This document shows, one piece after another, positions 54,672 to 63,540 of a stretch of DNA of 64,000 nucleotides. The stretch is from NCBI GenBank assembly GCA_020832905.1, contig JAJHRG010000001.1, positions 296,617 through 360,616 on the forward strand, in the 5' to 3' direction. The notes below the pieces were generated by a model that was not told where the DNA came from, ran no database searches, and was given only the letters and a program-made list of their open reading frames with translations. The stretch is from Thermoproteota archaeon (GTDB taxonomy: Archaea > Thermoproteota > Methanomethylicia > Methanomethylicales > Methanomethylicaceae). The number at the start of each line of letters is the position of its first letter. The stretch's first letter is position 1. The position numbers and the translations under genes were made by a program.

Positions 54672-55211
54672 ATGATTATTGTTGTTGGTACTTCAAATCC
54701 TGTTAAAGTAAAAGCAGTTGAGAATGTTTTTTCAAAATTGTTTAAAGTAACTGTTATAATGAGACCAGTTTCTATTAATATTCCATCTCAACCAATAGGA
54801 CTAGATACTGTAATAAGAGGAGCAATTGAAAGAGCAAAAAAAGCATTAGAATTAGAAGAAAAAGCAGATTTTGGTGTTGGTATAGAAGCTGGAATAATTC
54901 CAATACCTTATACCATAACTGGATATATGGATCAACAATTTGCTGCAATAGCTGATAGATCTGGAAAAGTTACTATTGGTGGAGGTCCTGCTTTTGAATA
55001 TCCTCCTTTTGTTATAAGAAGAGTAATAAATGAGAAATTAGAAATTAATACAATAATGGAGGAAATTACTAAAATACCTAAAATTGGACATAAGGAAGGA
55101 GCAATTGGTTTTCTATCTAAAGGTATTACAAATAGAACTCAAATTACTGAAATGGCTGTTCTAATGGCTCTTATACCTCGTCTTAATGAAGATTTATTTA
55201 ACAAATTCTAG
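54672..55211 (+). CDS. Inosine/xanthosine triphosphatase (YjjX/DUF84)
   Basis: 179 residues. GTSNPVKVKAVENVF, IPSQPIGLDTVIRGAIERAKKAL, GVGIEAGI, TGYMDQQFAAIADRSG and GHKEGAIGFLSKGITNRTQITEMAVLMAL fit the NTPase family that removes non-canonical purine nucleotides such as ITP and XTP. A GGTGATAAA stretch precedes the ATG. It overlaps hypE by 14 bases, tail to tail. Confidence 0.92.
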   Translation: MIIVVGTSNPVKVKAVENVFSKLFKVTVIMRPVSINIPSQPIGLDTVIRGAIERAKKALELEEKADFGVGIEAGIIPIPYTITGYMDQQFAAIADRSGKVTIGGGPAFEYPPFVIRRVINEKLEINTIMEEITKIPKIGHKEGAIGFLSKGITNRTQITEMAVLMALIPRLNEDLFNKF

Positions 55212-56214
55212 GAATAGGTTCTCCTAATGGAGGATTAATAATTCTTTTTCCTCCTATTATTGTCTTCATAATTACATATCCAGGCATATCTTTTTTTACA
55301 TATCCAATAATTCTTGCATCTTTTCCTTCTTCAGTTGATTTAATTGCTTTAAGTACATTTTCAGCATCTTCAGCTTTTACACCCATTACAATTCTTCCTT
55401 CACATGCAAGTTCTAAATAATCTATACCTAACATTTCACAAACTCCCTTTACTTCATCTCTTACTGGAATTTCCTCTTCTTCAATCCATATACTTACATT
55501 AGATTTCATTGCCATCTCATTTAAAGCCATAGCTAAACCTCCTCTTGTTGGATCTTTTGCAGCTGTAATTTCTCCTGCATCCATAGCTTTTTTCATTAAA
55601 TTCCATAATGGTGCAACATCAGATACTATATTTGTTTTAAAAGAAATTCCTTCTCTTAAAGAAATTACAACTATTCCATGATCTCCAATTGGACCAGTTA
55701 CAATTATTTTATCACCTTCTCTTAATCCAGAATCTAGTATTGGTCTTTTCTTATAAAGCATACCTATACCCATAGTTGATATAATAATTCCATCAAGTTT
55801 TCCTTTTGGCATTACTTTAAAATCTCCATGAATAAGAGAAATATCAAATTTTTCCATTATTTCATTCATAGAAATAAAAATCTTTTTTAAGTCTTCTATT
55901 TCAAATCCTTCTTCTACTACAACTGTATCCATTATAGCAATTGGTCTTGCTCCCATTACAGCTAAATCATTTATAGTTCCACAAATTGCAAGCTTTCCTA
56001 TATCTCCTCCAGGAAAGAATATTGGTGTAATAGTATATGCATCTCCAGTTACTACAATTTCCTCAGAATTTATAGGTATAGTAGCACCATCATCAAGTTC
56101 ATCTAATCCAACTCCTTTTCCTACTTTCTTATTCTTTATATTTTTTAGAATAACCTCTTTAATTAAATCATTCATTATTGTTCCGCCAGCACCATGACTA
56201 AGTTGTATCTTCAT
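55198..56214 (-). CDS. hypE: Hydrogenase maturation protein HypE
   Basis: 338 residues. [14 protein letters not shown] at the start, [53 protein letters not shown], and the C-terminal PRIC, whose Cys receives the carbamoyl group that becomes the cyanide ligand of NiFe hydrogenase. No other hyp gene is directly next to it, but hypA lies 450 bases away across rps8e. Confidence 0.96.
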   Translation of the reverse strand: MKIQLSHGAGGTIMNDLIKEVILKNIKNKKVGKGVGLDELDDGATIPINSEEIVVTGDAYTITPIFFPGGDIGKLAICGTINDLAVMGARPIAIMDTVVVEEGFEIEDLKKIFISMNEIMEKFDISLIHGDFKVMPKGKLDGIIISTMGIGMLYKKRPILDSGLREGDKIIVTGPIGDHGIVVISLREGISFKTNIVSDVAPLWNLMKKAMDAGEITAAKDPTRGGLAMALNEMAMKSNVSIWIEEEEIPVRDEVKGVCEMLGIDYLELACEGRIVMGVKAEDAENVLKAIKSTEEGKDARIIGYVKKDMPGYVIMKTIIGGKRIINPPLGEPIPRIC

Positions 56215-56274
56215 GTTTTTCTCAATAAAAATTTTAAGAAAAAACTTATATTTCTATTCCTTTTTTCTTCAAGT

Positions 56275-56661
56275 ATGAGTTATTATCAAGGTAGAGATAC
56301 AAAGAAGCCTAGTGGTGGAAAATTACCATATAGTAGAAAAAAGAGAAAATATGAGCTTGGATCTCCTCCTACAGAAACATCCTTAGGAAAAGAAAGTGAA
56401 GTAAGAGAAAATGTTAGAACTTATGGTGGAAATAGAAAAGTAAGATTAAAGATTGCACTTTTTGCTAATGTAACTGATCCATCAACTAATACTACAAAAA
56501 AGTGTAAAATATTAAAAGTTAAAGATAATCCATGTAATGTAGATTATGCAAGAAGAGGTATAATAACTAAAGGAGCAATTATTGAAACAGAAATTGGAAC
56601 TGCTAGAATAACATCAAGACCAGGACAAGATGGAATTATTAATGCAATTCTTATTAAGTAA
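56275..56661 (+). CDS. rps8e: 30S ribosomal protein S8e
   Basis: 128 residues. [35 protein letters not shown] at the start and [20 protein letters not shown] at the end are diagnostic. ATG 56275 is chosen; the frame continues upstream into the hypE start region. TTATATTTC lies about 30 bases before the ATG, so the mRNA is probably leaderless or nearly so. Confidence 0.97.
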   Translation: MSYYQGRDTKKPSGGKLPYSRKKRKYELGSPPTETSLGKESEVRENVRTYGGNRKVRLKIALFANVTDPSTNTTKKCKILKVKDNPCNVDYARRGIITKGAIIETEIGTARITSRPGQDGIINAILIK

Positions 56662-56665
56662 TTTA

Positions 56666-57022
56666 TTATCTTATTCCCTTAATCTTTTTAACTAATAATT
56701 CCTTTCCTTCTTCTAATTCAATATCTCCTTTACAGTATGGACATTTCATTTGAAGTTCCATAATTTCTTTAATATCTTTTTTAATTTTTCTCTTACAATT
56801 TTTACACAAAAAAGTAGGCTTAATCTTTCTTATATATAGTCTACTGTTTTCTAATATTGTTCCTTTACTTAAAATTTTAAAGCAAAATCTAAATTGTAAA
56901 GGATTAATATGTGTAAACTCTCCTATTTCAATATGTATAGAAGTTATTTTCTTTAATTTCATTTTCTTACTTACTTCTTCTATATAATTGATTACAGATA
57001 ATGCAAGAGAAAATTCATGCAT
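56666..57022 (-). CDS. hypA: Hydrogenase nickel incorporation protein HypA
   Basis: 118 residues. MHEFSLALSVINYIEE starts with the MHE nickel-binding motif; IHIEIGEFTHINPLQFRFCF and a zinc site CKNC...CPYC follow. It delivers nickel to NiFe hydrogenase. ATG 57022 is certain from the MHE motif although the frame is open further upstream through the opposite-strand SRP19 gene. Confidence 0.95.
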   Translation of the reverse strand: MHEFSLALSVINYIEEVSKKMKLKKITSIHIEIGEFTHINPLQFRFCFKILSKGTILENSRLYIRKIKPTFLCKNCKRKIKKDIKEIMELQMKCPYCKGDIELEEGKELLVKKIKGIR

Positions 57023-57059
57023 AATAAAATAATTAAATATGTACGTGTATATAAATAGT

Positions 57060-57347
57060 ATGGACAAAGATACAATTGTAATATGGCCTGTATATTTTGA
57101 TGCAAATAAATCTCGTAGAGAAGGAAGAAGAGTTCCAAAAAGACTTGCTATTAAGTCTCCTTCAGTTAATGATATATTTAATGCTTGTAATAAACTTGGC
57201 TTAGAAGCTAAAATAGAATATGATAAAGCTTTTCCAAGAATACCTTGGGAAAAATGTGGAAGAGTTATTATTAAAAAAACAACAAAGAAAAAGTCTAAAA
57301 TTATTTTAGAGATTAGTGAGATATTAAATAAATTACGTAGTAAATAG
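57060..57347 (+). CDS. srp19: Signal recognition particle protein SRP19
   Basis: About 95 residues. MDKDTIVIWPVYFDANKSRREGRRVPK, then SVNDIFNACNKLGLEAKIEYDKAFPRIPWEKCGRVII, matching archaeal SRP19. It binds 7S RNA and prepares it for SRP54. ATG 57060 preferred over an earlier start because the family begins here. It diverges from hypA with a 37-base gap. Confidence 0.96.
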   Translation: MDKDTIVIWPVYFDANKSRREGRRVPKRLAIKSPSVNDIFNACNKLGLEAKIEYDKAFPRIPWEKCGRVIIKKTTKKKSKIILEISEILNKLRSK

Positions 57348-57387
57348 TAGCAAAGAATATATTTTTGAGAAGTTAACATATTTACTA

Positions 57388-57660
57388 ATGGTGAGTTCTA
57401 AGAAAAATCAACTTCAAAAAATAGGAAAAATTATTAATATATCAAAAAGTAATTTAGTAACAATAAAATCAAATTCTCCTGTAAAACTTGGCTCTCGTAT
57501 ATTATTAAAAAATGGAAATTGTTTAGGAATAGTTGTAGATGTATTTGGTCCTATACATTCTCCTTATATTTCAGTTAAGCCAGAAAATATTAAGGATATT
57601 GTTATTGGTTCTGAAGTTTATATAATGAAAAAGAGAGGAAGAGAAGATGCAAAAACATAG
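57388..57660 (+). CDS. gar1: H/ACA ribonucleoprotein Gar1-like protein
   Basis: 90 residues. IGKIINISKSNLVTIKSNSPVKLGSRILLKNGNCLGIVVDVFGPIHSPYISVK is the Gar1 beta-barrel core. It works in H/ACA guide RNPs that make pseudouridine. It overlaps the tfb start by 14 bases; the gar1-tfb pair is known from many archaea. Confidence 0.93.
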   Translation: MVSSKKNQLQKIGKIINISKSNLVTIKSNSPVKLGSRILLKNGNCLGIVVDVFGPIHSPYISVKPENIKDIVIGSEVYIMKKRGREDAKT

Positions 57661-58573
57661 TAATTTAGATGAAATTGTTTGTCCTGAATGTAAATGTAAT
57701 ACATTAATAAAAGATGAAGCTAGAGCTGAAATTATATGTACTTCATGTGGTCTTGTAATAAATGAACGAATGCTTGATCTTGGTCCTGAGTGGCGTAATT
57801 TTAGTAATAATCAAGAAAATAAGCGATCAAGAGTTGGTGCACCATTAACATTAACAATTCATGATAAGGGTTTATCTACAATTATAGATTGGAGAAATAA
57901 GGATGGTCATGGAAATTCTTTAACATTAAAAAAGAAAATTCAAATTTATAGACTTAGAAAATGGCAACAAAGAACTAGGATTTCTTCTGCAAATGAAAGA
58001 AATCTCATTTTTGCATTATCAGAAATAGAAAGAATGATATCACAATTAGCTCTTCCAAGAAGTGTACAAGAAGCTTCTGCTCTTATTTATAGAAAAGCTG
58101 TAGAAAATCAATTAATACGTGGAAGATCCATAGAGAGTATAACTGGAGCAGTTTTATATATTGCATGTAGACAATGCAATATACCAGTAACATTAGATGA
58201 TATTTCAAAAGTTTGTAAGGCAAATAAAAAAGAAATTGCAAGAAATTATCGTTTTCTTTTGAATGAATTAATGCTTAAAGTTTCACCTATGGATCCTGTG
58301 AACTATATACCTCGTATAATAACAAAACTTAATTTAGATGGTCTTGTTCAGAAGATATCTATAGATATTGTTAAAGCAATGGAAAAAGCTAGACTTATAT
58401 CAGGTAAAGGTCCAATGGGAATTGCAGCTGCTGCAGTCTATATAACAAGTGTAATAATGGATAGAAAAAGAACACAAAGAGATATAGCAAATGTTGCAAA
58501 AGTAACAGAAGTTACTTTAAGACATAGGTATAAAGAAATTTTAGAAAAAATTGATTTAGAGATATTTTTATAG
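57647..58573 (+). CDS. tfb: Transcription initiation factor IIB
   Basis: 308 residues. N-terminal zinc ribbon CPECKC...CTSCG near residues 12-34, the B-finger region around GPEWRNF, and two cyclin repeats (FALSEIERMISQLALPRSVQEASALIYRKA, then KITKLNLDGLVQKI...GPMGIAAAAVYITS) with a recognition helix-turn-helix at the end. It recruits RNA polymerase to TATA/BRE promoters. Translationally coupled to gar1. Confidence 0.97.
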   Translation: MQKHSNLDEIVCPECKCNTLIKDEARAEIICTSCGLVINERMLDLGPEWRNFSNNQENKRSRVGAPLTLTIHDKGLSTIIDWRNKDGHGNSLTLKKKIQIYRLRKWQQRTRISSANERNLIFALSEIERMISQLALPRSVQEASALIYRKAVENQLIRGRSIESITGAVLYIACRQCNIPVTLDDISKVCKANKKEIARNYRFLLNELMLKVSPMDPVNYIPRIITKLNLDGLVQKISIDIVKAMEKARLISGKGPMGIAAAAVYITSVIMDRKRTQRDIANVAKVTEVTLRHRYKEILEKIDLEIFL

Positions 58574-58613
58574 ATCTTTATATATTTCTTATTCTTGAGA
58601 GTGCTAATTGTTA

Positions 58614-58985
58614 ATGGAGAATTTAAAAGAAAAATTACTATCAATATTGAAGAATTCAAATGGAGTAGAGCAAAGTAGCTTACCAAAGATACTTGGAGTA
58701 GATAGAAAAGCAATTTATAAGGTTTTACAAGAATTAGAAAGAGAAGGAATAATAAGAAGAGAACCTTTTAGTAGTGGAAATAAAAAAACCTACAAAATTT
58801 TTATCACAAAAAAAGAAGAATTAAAAATTGATATAAGTGATATAAGTTGGTCTCCTTGTGCAATATGTCCAGATATTGAGCGATGTGGAAGAGGTCAACC
58901 TATTTCTCCTGAAACTTGTATTAAACTTACTAATGCACTTAAAGCTGAATATATGAATTTAATTGGAGTGAAAACTAATGATTAA
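58614..58985 (+). CDS. TFE-beta / Rpc34-like winged-helix protein with an Fe-S motif
   Basis: 123 residues. A winged helix (LKEKLLSILKNSNGVEQSSLPKILGVDRKAIYKVLQELEREGIIRREPF) is followed by CAICPDIERCGRGQPISPETCIKL, the four-Cys pattern of the Fe-S cluster in archaeal TFE-beta/hRPC39 homologues. It acts with TFE-alpha in open-complex formation. The gene follows tfb directly. ATG 58614 given; a TTG two codons upstream is possible. Confidence 0.85.
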   Translation: MENLKEKLLSILKNSNGVEQSSLPKILGVDRKAIYKVLQELEREGIIRREPFSSGNKKTYKIFITKKEELKIDISDISWSPCAICPDIERCGRGQPISPETCIKLTNALKAEYMNLIGVKTND

Positions 58986-59577
58986 ATGTATTAGAGATAG
59001 TTATTATAAGGAAGCAAAAAGAAGAGGTTTAAGATCAAGAGCTGCATTTAAATTATTAGAAATATCAAGGAAATTTTCTATTATAAAGAAAGGTGATATT
59101 GTTTTAGATTTAGGAGCAGCACCAGGAGGATGGCTTCAAATAGCAAGAATGCTTACAGGAGAAAATGGAAAAGTAATAGGTGTGGATATTTCTCCAATAA
59201 AACCTCTTCCATATAGTAATGTTTTTATTATAAGAAAAGATGTAAGAGATCCTTCCTTAATAGATGATATAAGAAAAATATCTGGAGGAGAAGTAGATGT
59301 AATTCTTTCTGATTTAGCACCAAAGTTTTCTGGTTTTCATCATTTAGATCATTTTAGACAAATTTCACTTGTAAAATATACTATATCTATTGCAAATTCT
59401 CTTTTAAAAAAACATGGAAATATGGTAATTAAAATCATTATGGGATCAGAAGTTAATAAGCTAATTAAAGAAATAAGTAATAATTTTAATTATGTTAAAC
59501 TATATAAGCCAAAAGCATCAAGAAAACATAGTAGTGAAATTTATTTGATATGTAAGGAATGGAAAGAAAAATCATAA
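58978..59577 (+). CDS. rlmE: FtsJ/RlmE rRNA 2'-O-methyltransferase
   Basis: 199 residues. The K-D-K-E tetrad is visible: RAAFKLLEI (Lys), VILSDLAPKFSG (Asp), MVIKIIMG (Lys) and SSEIYLICK (Glu); motif I is LDLGAAPGGW. It methylates a ribose in large-subunit rRNA (U2552 in E. coli); the archaeal site is inferred. Overlaps the TFE-beta end by 8 bases. Confidence 0.94.
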   Translation: MIKCIRDSYYKEAKRRGLRSRAAFKLLEISRKFSIIKKGDIVLDLGAAPGGWLQIARMLTGENGKVIGVDISPIKPLPYSNVFIIRKDVRDPSLIDDIRKISGGEVDVILSDLAPKFSGFHHLDHFRQISLVKYTISIANSLLKKHGNMVIKIIMGSEVNKLIKEISNNFNYVKLYKPKASRKHSSEIYLICKEWKEKS

Positions 59578-59608
59578 TAGTAGAAATTTTTATGAAAATT
59601 AAATAGGT

Positions 59609-60781
59609 GTGAAAAATTTGAAATGCTACATTGTAGATTCATTTTCTGGATTTTTAGCATATAATGAAGATTTAAAAATATTGTTAGCAAAGCAATTTAA
59701 AGATGTTAGTGATGCAATTTCTCAATTATTAGAATTGGAAAGAACAGGGACATGTCCTCTACTTGAAGAACTTATAAATGAATTAATAAGTATGGGATGT
59801 AACTCTATTATACTTGAAGATGAAAAAGAAGCAAATGCTTTAAGATCAAAATTTAATATTCAAATAAGTGTAGTTTTTCCAAGTGCTGCTGGTAGATTTT
59901 TTAGATCTTCAATAGCTTATGAATTACAAAAAATTGGTATTGATCCTAATTTCATAAGTTCTATGCAAAAAGAAGTAAGTGAAGGTTTAGTAAGAGCAAA
60001 AATTCATTTAGCATTTGAAAAAAGAGATAAACTTGTAATTCAAGCAATATCAGCACTTGATGAAATTGATAAAATTACAAATATTCTTTCTTTAAGAATA
60101 AGAGAATGGTATGGACTTCATTTTCCAGAACTTAATGATTTAATTCAAGATCATAAAACATATTTAAAAATTGTAAGTGAAATTGGAGAAAGACATAATT
60201 TTAATATTGATAATATCAATAAAATAATTCATAGTGAAAGTAAATCAAAGAATATTTGTGATCTTGCAAATAAGTCAATTGGAGCTGAAATAGAAGATGT
60301 TGATTTAGAGGAAATTCAAAAATTAGCAAGAATTTGTCTTTCTCTTTATTCATACAGAGAGTATTTAGAAAAATATATAGATGAAACAATGAAGGAAATT
60401 GCACCTAATATAAGAGAATTAGTAGGTTCTAATCTTGGAGCACGTTTAATTGCTCAAGCAGGAGGATTAGAGGCACTAGCTAAGAAACCAGCTAGTACTA
60501 TTCAAGTACTTGGAGCAGAAAAAGCATTATTTAGAGCCTTAAGAACAGGATCAAAACCTCCAAAACATGGTGTAATATTTCAAAGTCCTTATATTCATTC
60601 TGCTCCAAAGTGGCAAAGAGGAAAAATTGCAAGAGCATTAGCAGCAAAACTATCTATTGCAGCAAGAGTTGATGCTTTTGGAGGTGCATTTATAGGTACT
60701 GAATTAAAGAAGAGCTTAGAAGAAAGAATAAATGAAATAAAAATTAAATATCCAAAACCACCTAAAAAGAAGCGAAAGTGA
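59609..60781 (+). CDS. nop5: Nop5/Nop56 C/D box RNP core protein
   Basis: 390 residues. N-terminal domain for fibrillarin contact, a long coiled coil (about 110-240) and the NOP domain with IAPNIRELVGSNLGARLIAQAGGLEALAKKPASTIQVLGAEKALFRALRTG, then PKHGVIFQSPYIHSAPKWQRGKIARALAAKL and a basic tail. It scaffolds C/D box sRNPs. Start TTG 59609 or close; fibrillarin follows 6 bases after the stop. Confidence 0.97.
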   Translation: MKNLKCYIVDSFSGFLAYNEDLKILLAKQFKDVSDAISQLLELERTGTCPLLEELINELISMGCNSIILEDEKEANALRSKFNIQISVVFPSAAGRFFRSSIAYELQKIGIDPNFISSMQKEVSEGLVRAKIHLAFEKRDKLVIQAISALDEIDKITNILSLRIREWYGLHFPELNDLIQDHKTYLKIVSEIGERHNFNIDNINKIIHSESKSKNICDLANKSIGAEIEDVDLEEIQKLARICLSLYSYREYLEKYIDETMKEIAPNIRELVGSNLGARLIAQAGGLEALAKKPASTIQVLGAEKALFRALRTGSKPPKHGVIFQSPYIHSAPKWQRGKIARALAAKLSIAARVDAFGGAFIGTELKKSLEERINEIKIKYPKPPKKKRK

Positions 60782-60787
60782 GTAAAT

Positions 60788-61474
60788 ATGGTTGTAGTAA
60801 GACCTCATCCTAAATTTTCTGGTGTCTATATAGTAGAAGATATTGAAGGGGAAAAATTAGCAACAAAAAATCTTGTTCCTGGATTTAGAGTTTATGGTGA
60901 GACTTTATATAGAGTTAATAGTGAAGAATATAGAGCTTGGGATTTATTTAGAAGTAAACTTGCAGCATCTATAGAGAAAGGTATAGTAGATGTACCAATT
61001 AGAGAAGGAAGTTATGTATTATATCTTGGAGCAGCAAGTGGAACAACTGCAAGTCATGTTTCTGATATTATTGGAGAAAAAGGAAAAGTTTTTTGTGTTG
61101 AATTTGCTCCAAGAGTAATAAAAGAATTAATTGAAGTTTCATCACGTCGTAAAAATATGATTCCTATACTTGGAGATGCAAGATTTCCTATGTCATATAG
61201 ATATCTTGTAGAAAATGTAGATGTAATATACTGTGATATAGCTCAACCAGATCAAGCTGAAATACTTTTAGAAAATGCTAAAATTTATTTAAATAAAAAA
61301 GGAAAAATAATGATTGCAATAAAAGCAAGAAGTATTGATGTAACAAAAGAACCTACTGAAATTTTCAAAAGAGAAATAGATGTTTTAGAAAAAGGAGGAA
61401 TAAAGATATTAGACATAAAAAGACTTGATCCTTTTGATAAAGATCATGCAATGATACTAGGAGAGTATACTTAA
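60788..61474 (+). CDS. flpA: Fibrillarin-like rRNA/tRNA 2'-O-methyltransferase
   Basis: 228 residues. YRAWDLFRSKLAASIEKGI, LYLGAASGTTASHVSDIIGEKGKVFCVEFAPRV (SAM site), PILGDARFPMSYRYLVENVDVIYCDIAQPDQAEIL and MIAIKARSIDVTKEP give full fibrillarin motifs with the K-D-K-H-type catalytic set. With Nop5 and L7Ae it methylates sites chosen by C/D sRNAs. Its stop overlaps the next start. Confidence 0.98.
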   Translation: MVVVRPHPKFSGVYIVEDIEGEKLATKNLVPGFRVYGETLYRVNSEEYRAWDLFRSKLAASIEKGIVDVPIREGSYVLYLGAASGTTASHVSDIIGEKGKVFCVEFAPRVIKELIEVSSRRKNMIPILGDARFPMSYRYLVENVDVIYCDIAQPDQAEILLENAKIYLNKKGKIMIAIKARSIDVTKEPTEIFKREIDVLEKGGIKILDIKRLDPFDKDHAMILGEYT

Positions 61475-61890
61475 TGGAGGAAAATGAAGAACGTTTAACA
61501 AAACTTTTTTGGGAATTAGAAATTAAAAAGCTAAATGAGAGTTTACCTAAGTTTAGAAAGCCTATTTCTTTATTATTAAGTGAAGAAGATCCACATTATA
61601 TAACTATAACTAATGAAAAAATTTCATTTAATAAGAAAGAAATTGAAGAATTTTCTTCTTTTGCTTCTAAAGATGAACTTAAATCAATATTTCTACCTAT
61701 AGTTATAGTAAAAGAATGGGAAAGTAAAAAAGGTACATATAAGATTTTAGGAAATAAATTAGAAATAAAATTAATTAATAAAATTCTTGAAAGACCTGAA
61801 GATGCTGAGTATATTTACTTACCAGAAATTATTGAACTTTTTAAAAGATTTCCTTCTCTATTTGTCTTAGGTTATAGATTTTCATTATAA
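61474..61890 (+). CDS. UPF0216 (DUF61) family protein
   Basis: 138 residues. LWELEIKKLNESLPKFRKPISLLLSEEDPHYITITNEKISFNKKEIEEF and IFLPIVIVKEWESKKGTYKILGNKLEIKLI fit UPF0216, an archaeal family without known function. It starts on the fibrillarin stop (TAATG), so it is made with nop5-flpA. A link to RNA modification is only contextual. Confidence 0.82.
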   Translation: MEENEERLTKLFWELEIKKLNESLPKFRKPISLLLSEEDPHYITITNEKISFNKKEIEEFSSFASKDELKSIFLPIVIVKEWESKKGTYKILGNKLEIKLINKILERPEDAEYIYLPEIIELFKRFPSLFVLGYRFSL

Positions 61891-61933
61891 GAATGAAAAT
61901 ATTTATTTATACTTCCTGCTTTTCTTTTTATAA

Positions 61934-62866
61934 TTGACGAAGATGTATCAAAAATTAGCCTCAGAAACAATTAATATACTAAATAAAGCAGGATTTAAAT
62001 CATATAAGGTAAAATCAAATTATTGTGTAGATATAGTAGCAATTAGAGATGATAAAAAACTAATGTTAAGATTAACTATAAATATAGATAATGAAAAAAG
62101 AGAAATAGCTGAAGAGTTAAAAACATTAGCATATACATTTTCAGCAGTACCAATTATAATTGGAGTTAAGTATCAAGGTGGAATGATTGAGAATGAAACT
62201 CTTCATGAAAGATTTAATGTTAATGCTATAAATCTAAGTACATTCAAAAATATTCTACTTCATGGAAAATATCCAGTAGCATATGCTAAAAGAGGTGGAT
62301 TATACTTTAAAGTAGATGGTCAAAAATTAAGAAAATTAAGAACAGAAAGAAAAATGTCTCTTGGAAATCTTGCAAGTAAATTAGGTGTAAGTAGAAAAGC
62401 TGTATACGAATATGAAAACTACAATATGGGTGCAACACTTAGAACTATACTAAAGATGATGGAGATTTTCAATGAAGATGTAACAATGAAAATTGATATA
62501 TTCAAATGTGATTATTATAAAGAAATGAAAGAAATACCTGATAAAAGTCCAACTGGTTATATAGCTAAACGTCTTCATAATAAGCTTAAAAAAATAGGAT
62601 GTAAAGCTATTGGTTTTAAATATGCTCCAATGGAAGTTCATGCAAAGGATTTAGAAATAAGTTTTCTTACAGATGAGGGACTAAATAAAGATGATTTAAG
62701 AATTAGAATTGAAGATGTTACTAATATTGGAAAGCTACTAAATATAACTCCAGTACTTGTTACAGAGTCTATAAGTGGTAAAGATCTTGATATTTATACT
62801 ATTCCTATAGATGTGATTGATAAAATTAAGAGTCTAGAAGACTTAAAGGAGTATATTGGTTCATAG
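61934..62866 (+). CDS. Archaeal Xre-type HTH regulator (COG1395-like)
   Basis: 310 residues. The N-terminal ~120 residues look like a nuclease-fold-related domain (YCVDIVAIRDDKKLMLRLTINID). A classical helix-turn-helix lies at about 132-165 (LRKLRTERKMSLGNLASKLGVSRKAVYEYENYNMGATL). The C-terminal ~120 residues repeat a similar alpha/beta pattern (FEYAPM-like, VHAKDLEISFLTDEG). Putative regulator; targets unknown. A small TATA-like AATATTTATTTATA precedes it. Ends at the convergent rnhB. Confidence 0.85.
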   Translation: MTKMYQKLASETINILNKAGFKSYKVKSNYCVDIVAIRDDKKLMLRLTINIDNEKREIAEELKTLAYTFSAVPIIIGVKYQGGMIENETLHERFNVNAINLSTFKNILLHGKYPVAYAKRGGLYFKVDGQKLRKLRTERKMSLGNLASKLGVSRKAVYEYENYNMGATLRTILKMMEIFNEDVTMKIDIFKCDYYKEMKEIPDKSPTGYIAKRLHNKLKKIGCKAIGFKYAPMEVHAKDLEISFLTDEGLNKDDLRIRIEDVTNIGKLLNITPVLVTESISGKDLDIYTIPIDVIDKIKSLEDLKEYIGS

Positions 62867-63490
62867 TTATTGATCATAATGAGATAACAAATTACTAAAT
62901 GTCTTCCAACTCTTTCTTATAATATTAGGAATTTGTTTCTTTTTAATAGATTTAATTATGAAGTTTATAGTTTTTTTATCAGAAGGATAACCTGATCCAA
63001 AATCTCCATAATTCTTCTTTAATTCCTCTATGATTCTATCTCTTGTTACTTTTGCTAATATAGAAGCTGCTGCAACTGTAGGGAAAATATCTTCAGCATG
63101 ATAAACTGAAATTATTTTTATGTTCTTTATCTTTTTATTAATTTTTTCAATAAAGCTTTTAGCATTATTTTGTGGACTTCCTATTTGTACAATATTTGGT
63201 CTTAATTTCTTTATAATATTGATTATTGCTTCTACTTCTATATCATTTAAAGTTTCATATTCCCTTTTTTTATCAATAACTTCAGCATTAATTACTTCAA
63301 TATGATATCCTTTTACAACTTTTATTATTTTCTCAAATAGTATTTCTCTTTTTCTTGGAGTTAATTTCTTTGAATCTTTTACTCCTATAGCTAATATATC
63401 TTTTACATCTTCAACTATAATACCTGCTACTACCATTGGACCTATAATAGAACCTCTTCCTGCTTCATCAATACCTGCTATAATACTCAT
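62867..63490 (-). CDS. rnhB: Ribonuclease HII
   Basis: 207 residues. GIDEAGRGSIIGPMVVAG holds the first catalytic Asp and Glu; GVKDSKKLTPRKRE, YHAEDIFPTVAAASILAKVTRDR and GDFGSGYPSDKKT complete the active site. It removes RNA from RNA-DNA hybrids and single ribonucleotides. It diverges from the THEP1 gene. Confidence 0.97.
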   Translation of the reverse strand: MSIIAGIDEAGRGSIIGPMVVAGIIVEDVKDILAIGVKDSKKLTPRKREILFEKIIKVVKGYHIEVINAEVIDKKREYETLNDIEVEAIINIIKKLRPNIVQIGSPQNNAKSFIEKINKKIKNIKIISVYHAEDIFPTVAAASILAKVTRDRIIEELKKNYGDFGSGYPSDKKTINFIIKSIKKKQIPNIIRKSWKTFSNLLSHYDQ

Positions 63491-63540
63491 AACAAGATAA
63501 ATTATTAAATAAAAATAATTTATATATTTCTAAGAAAATC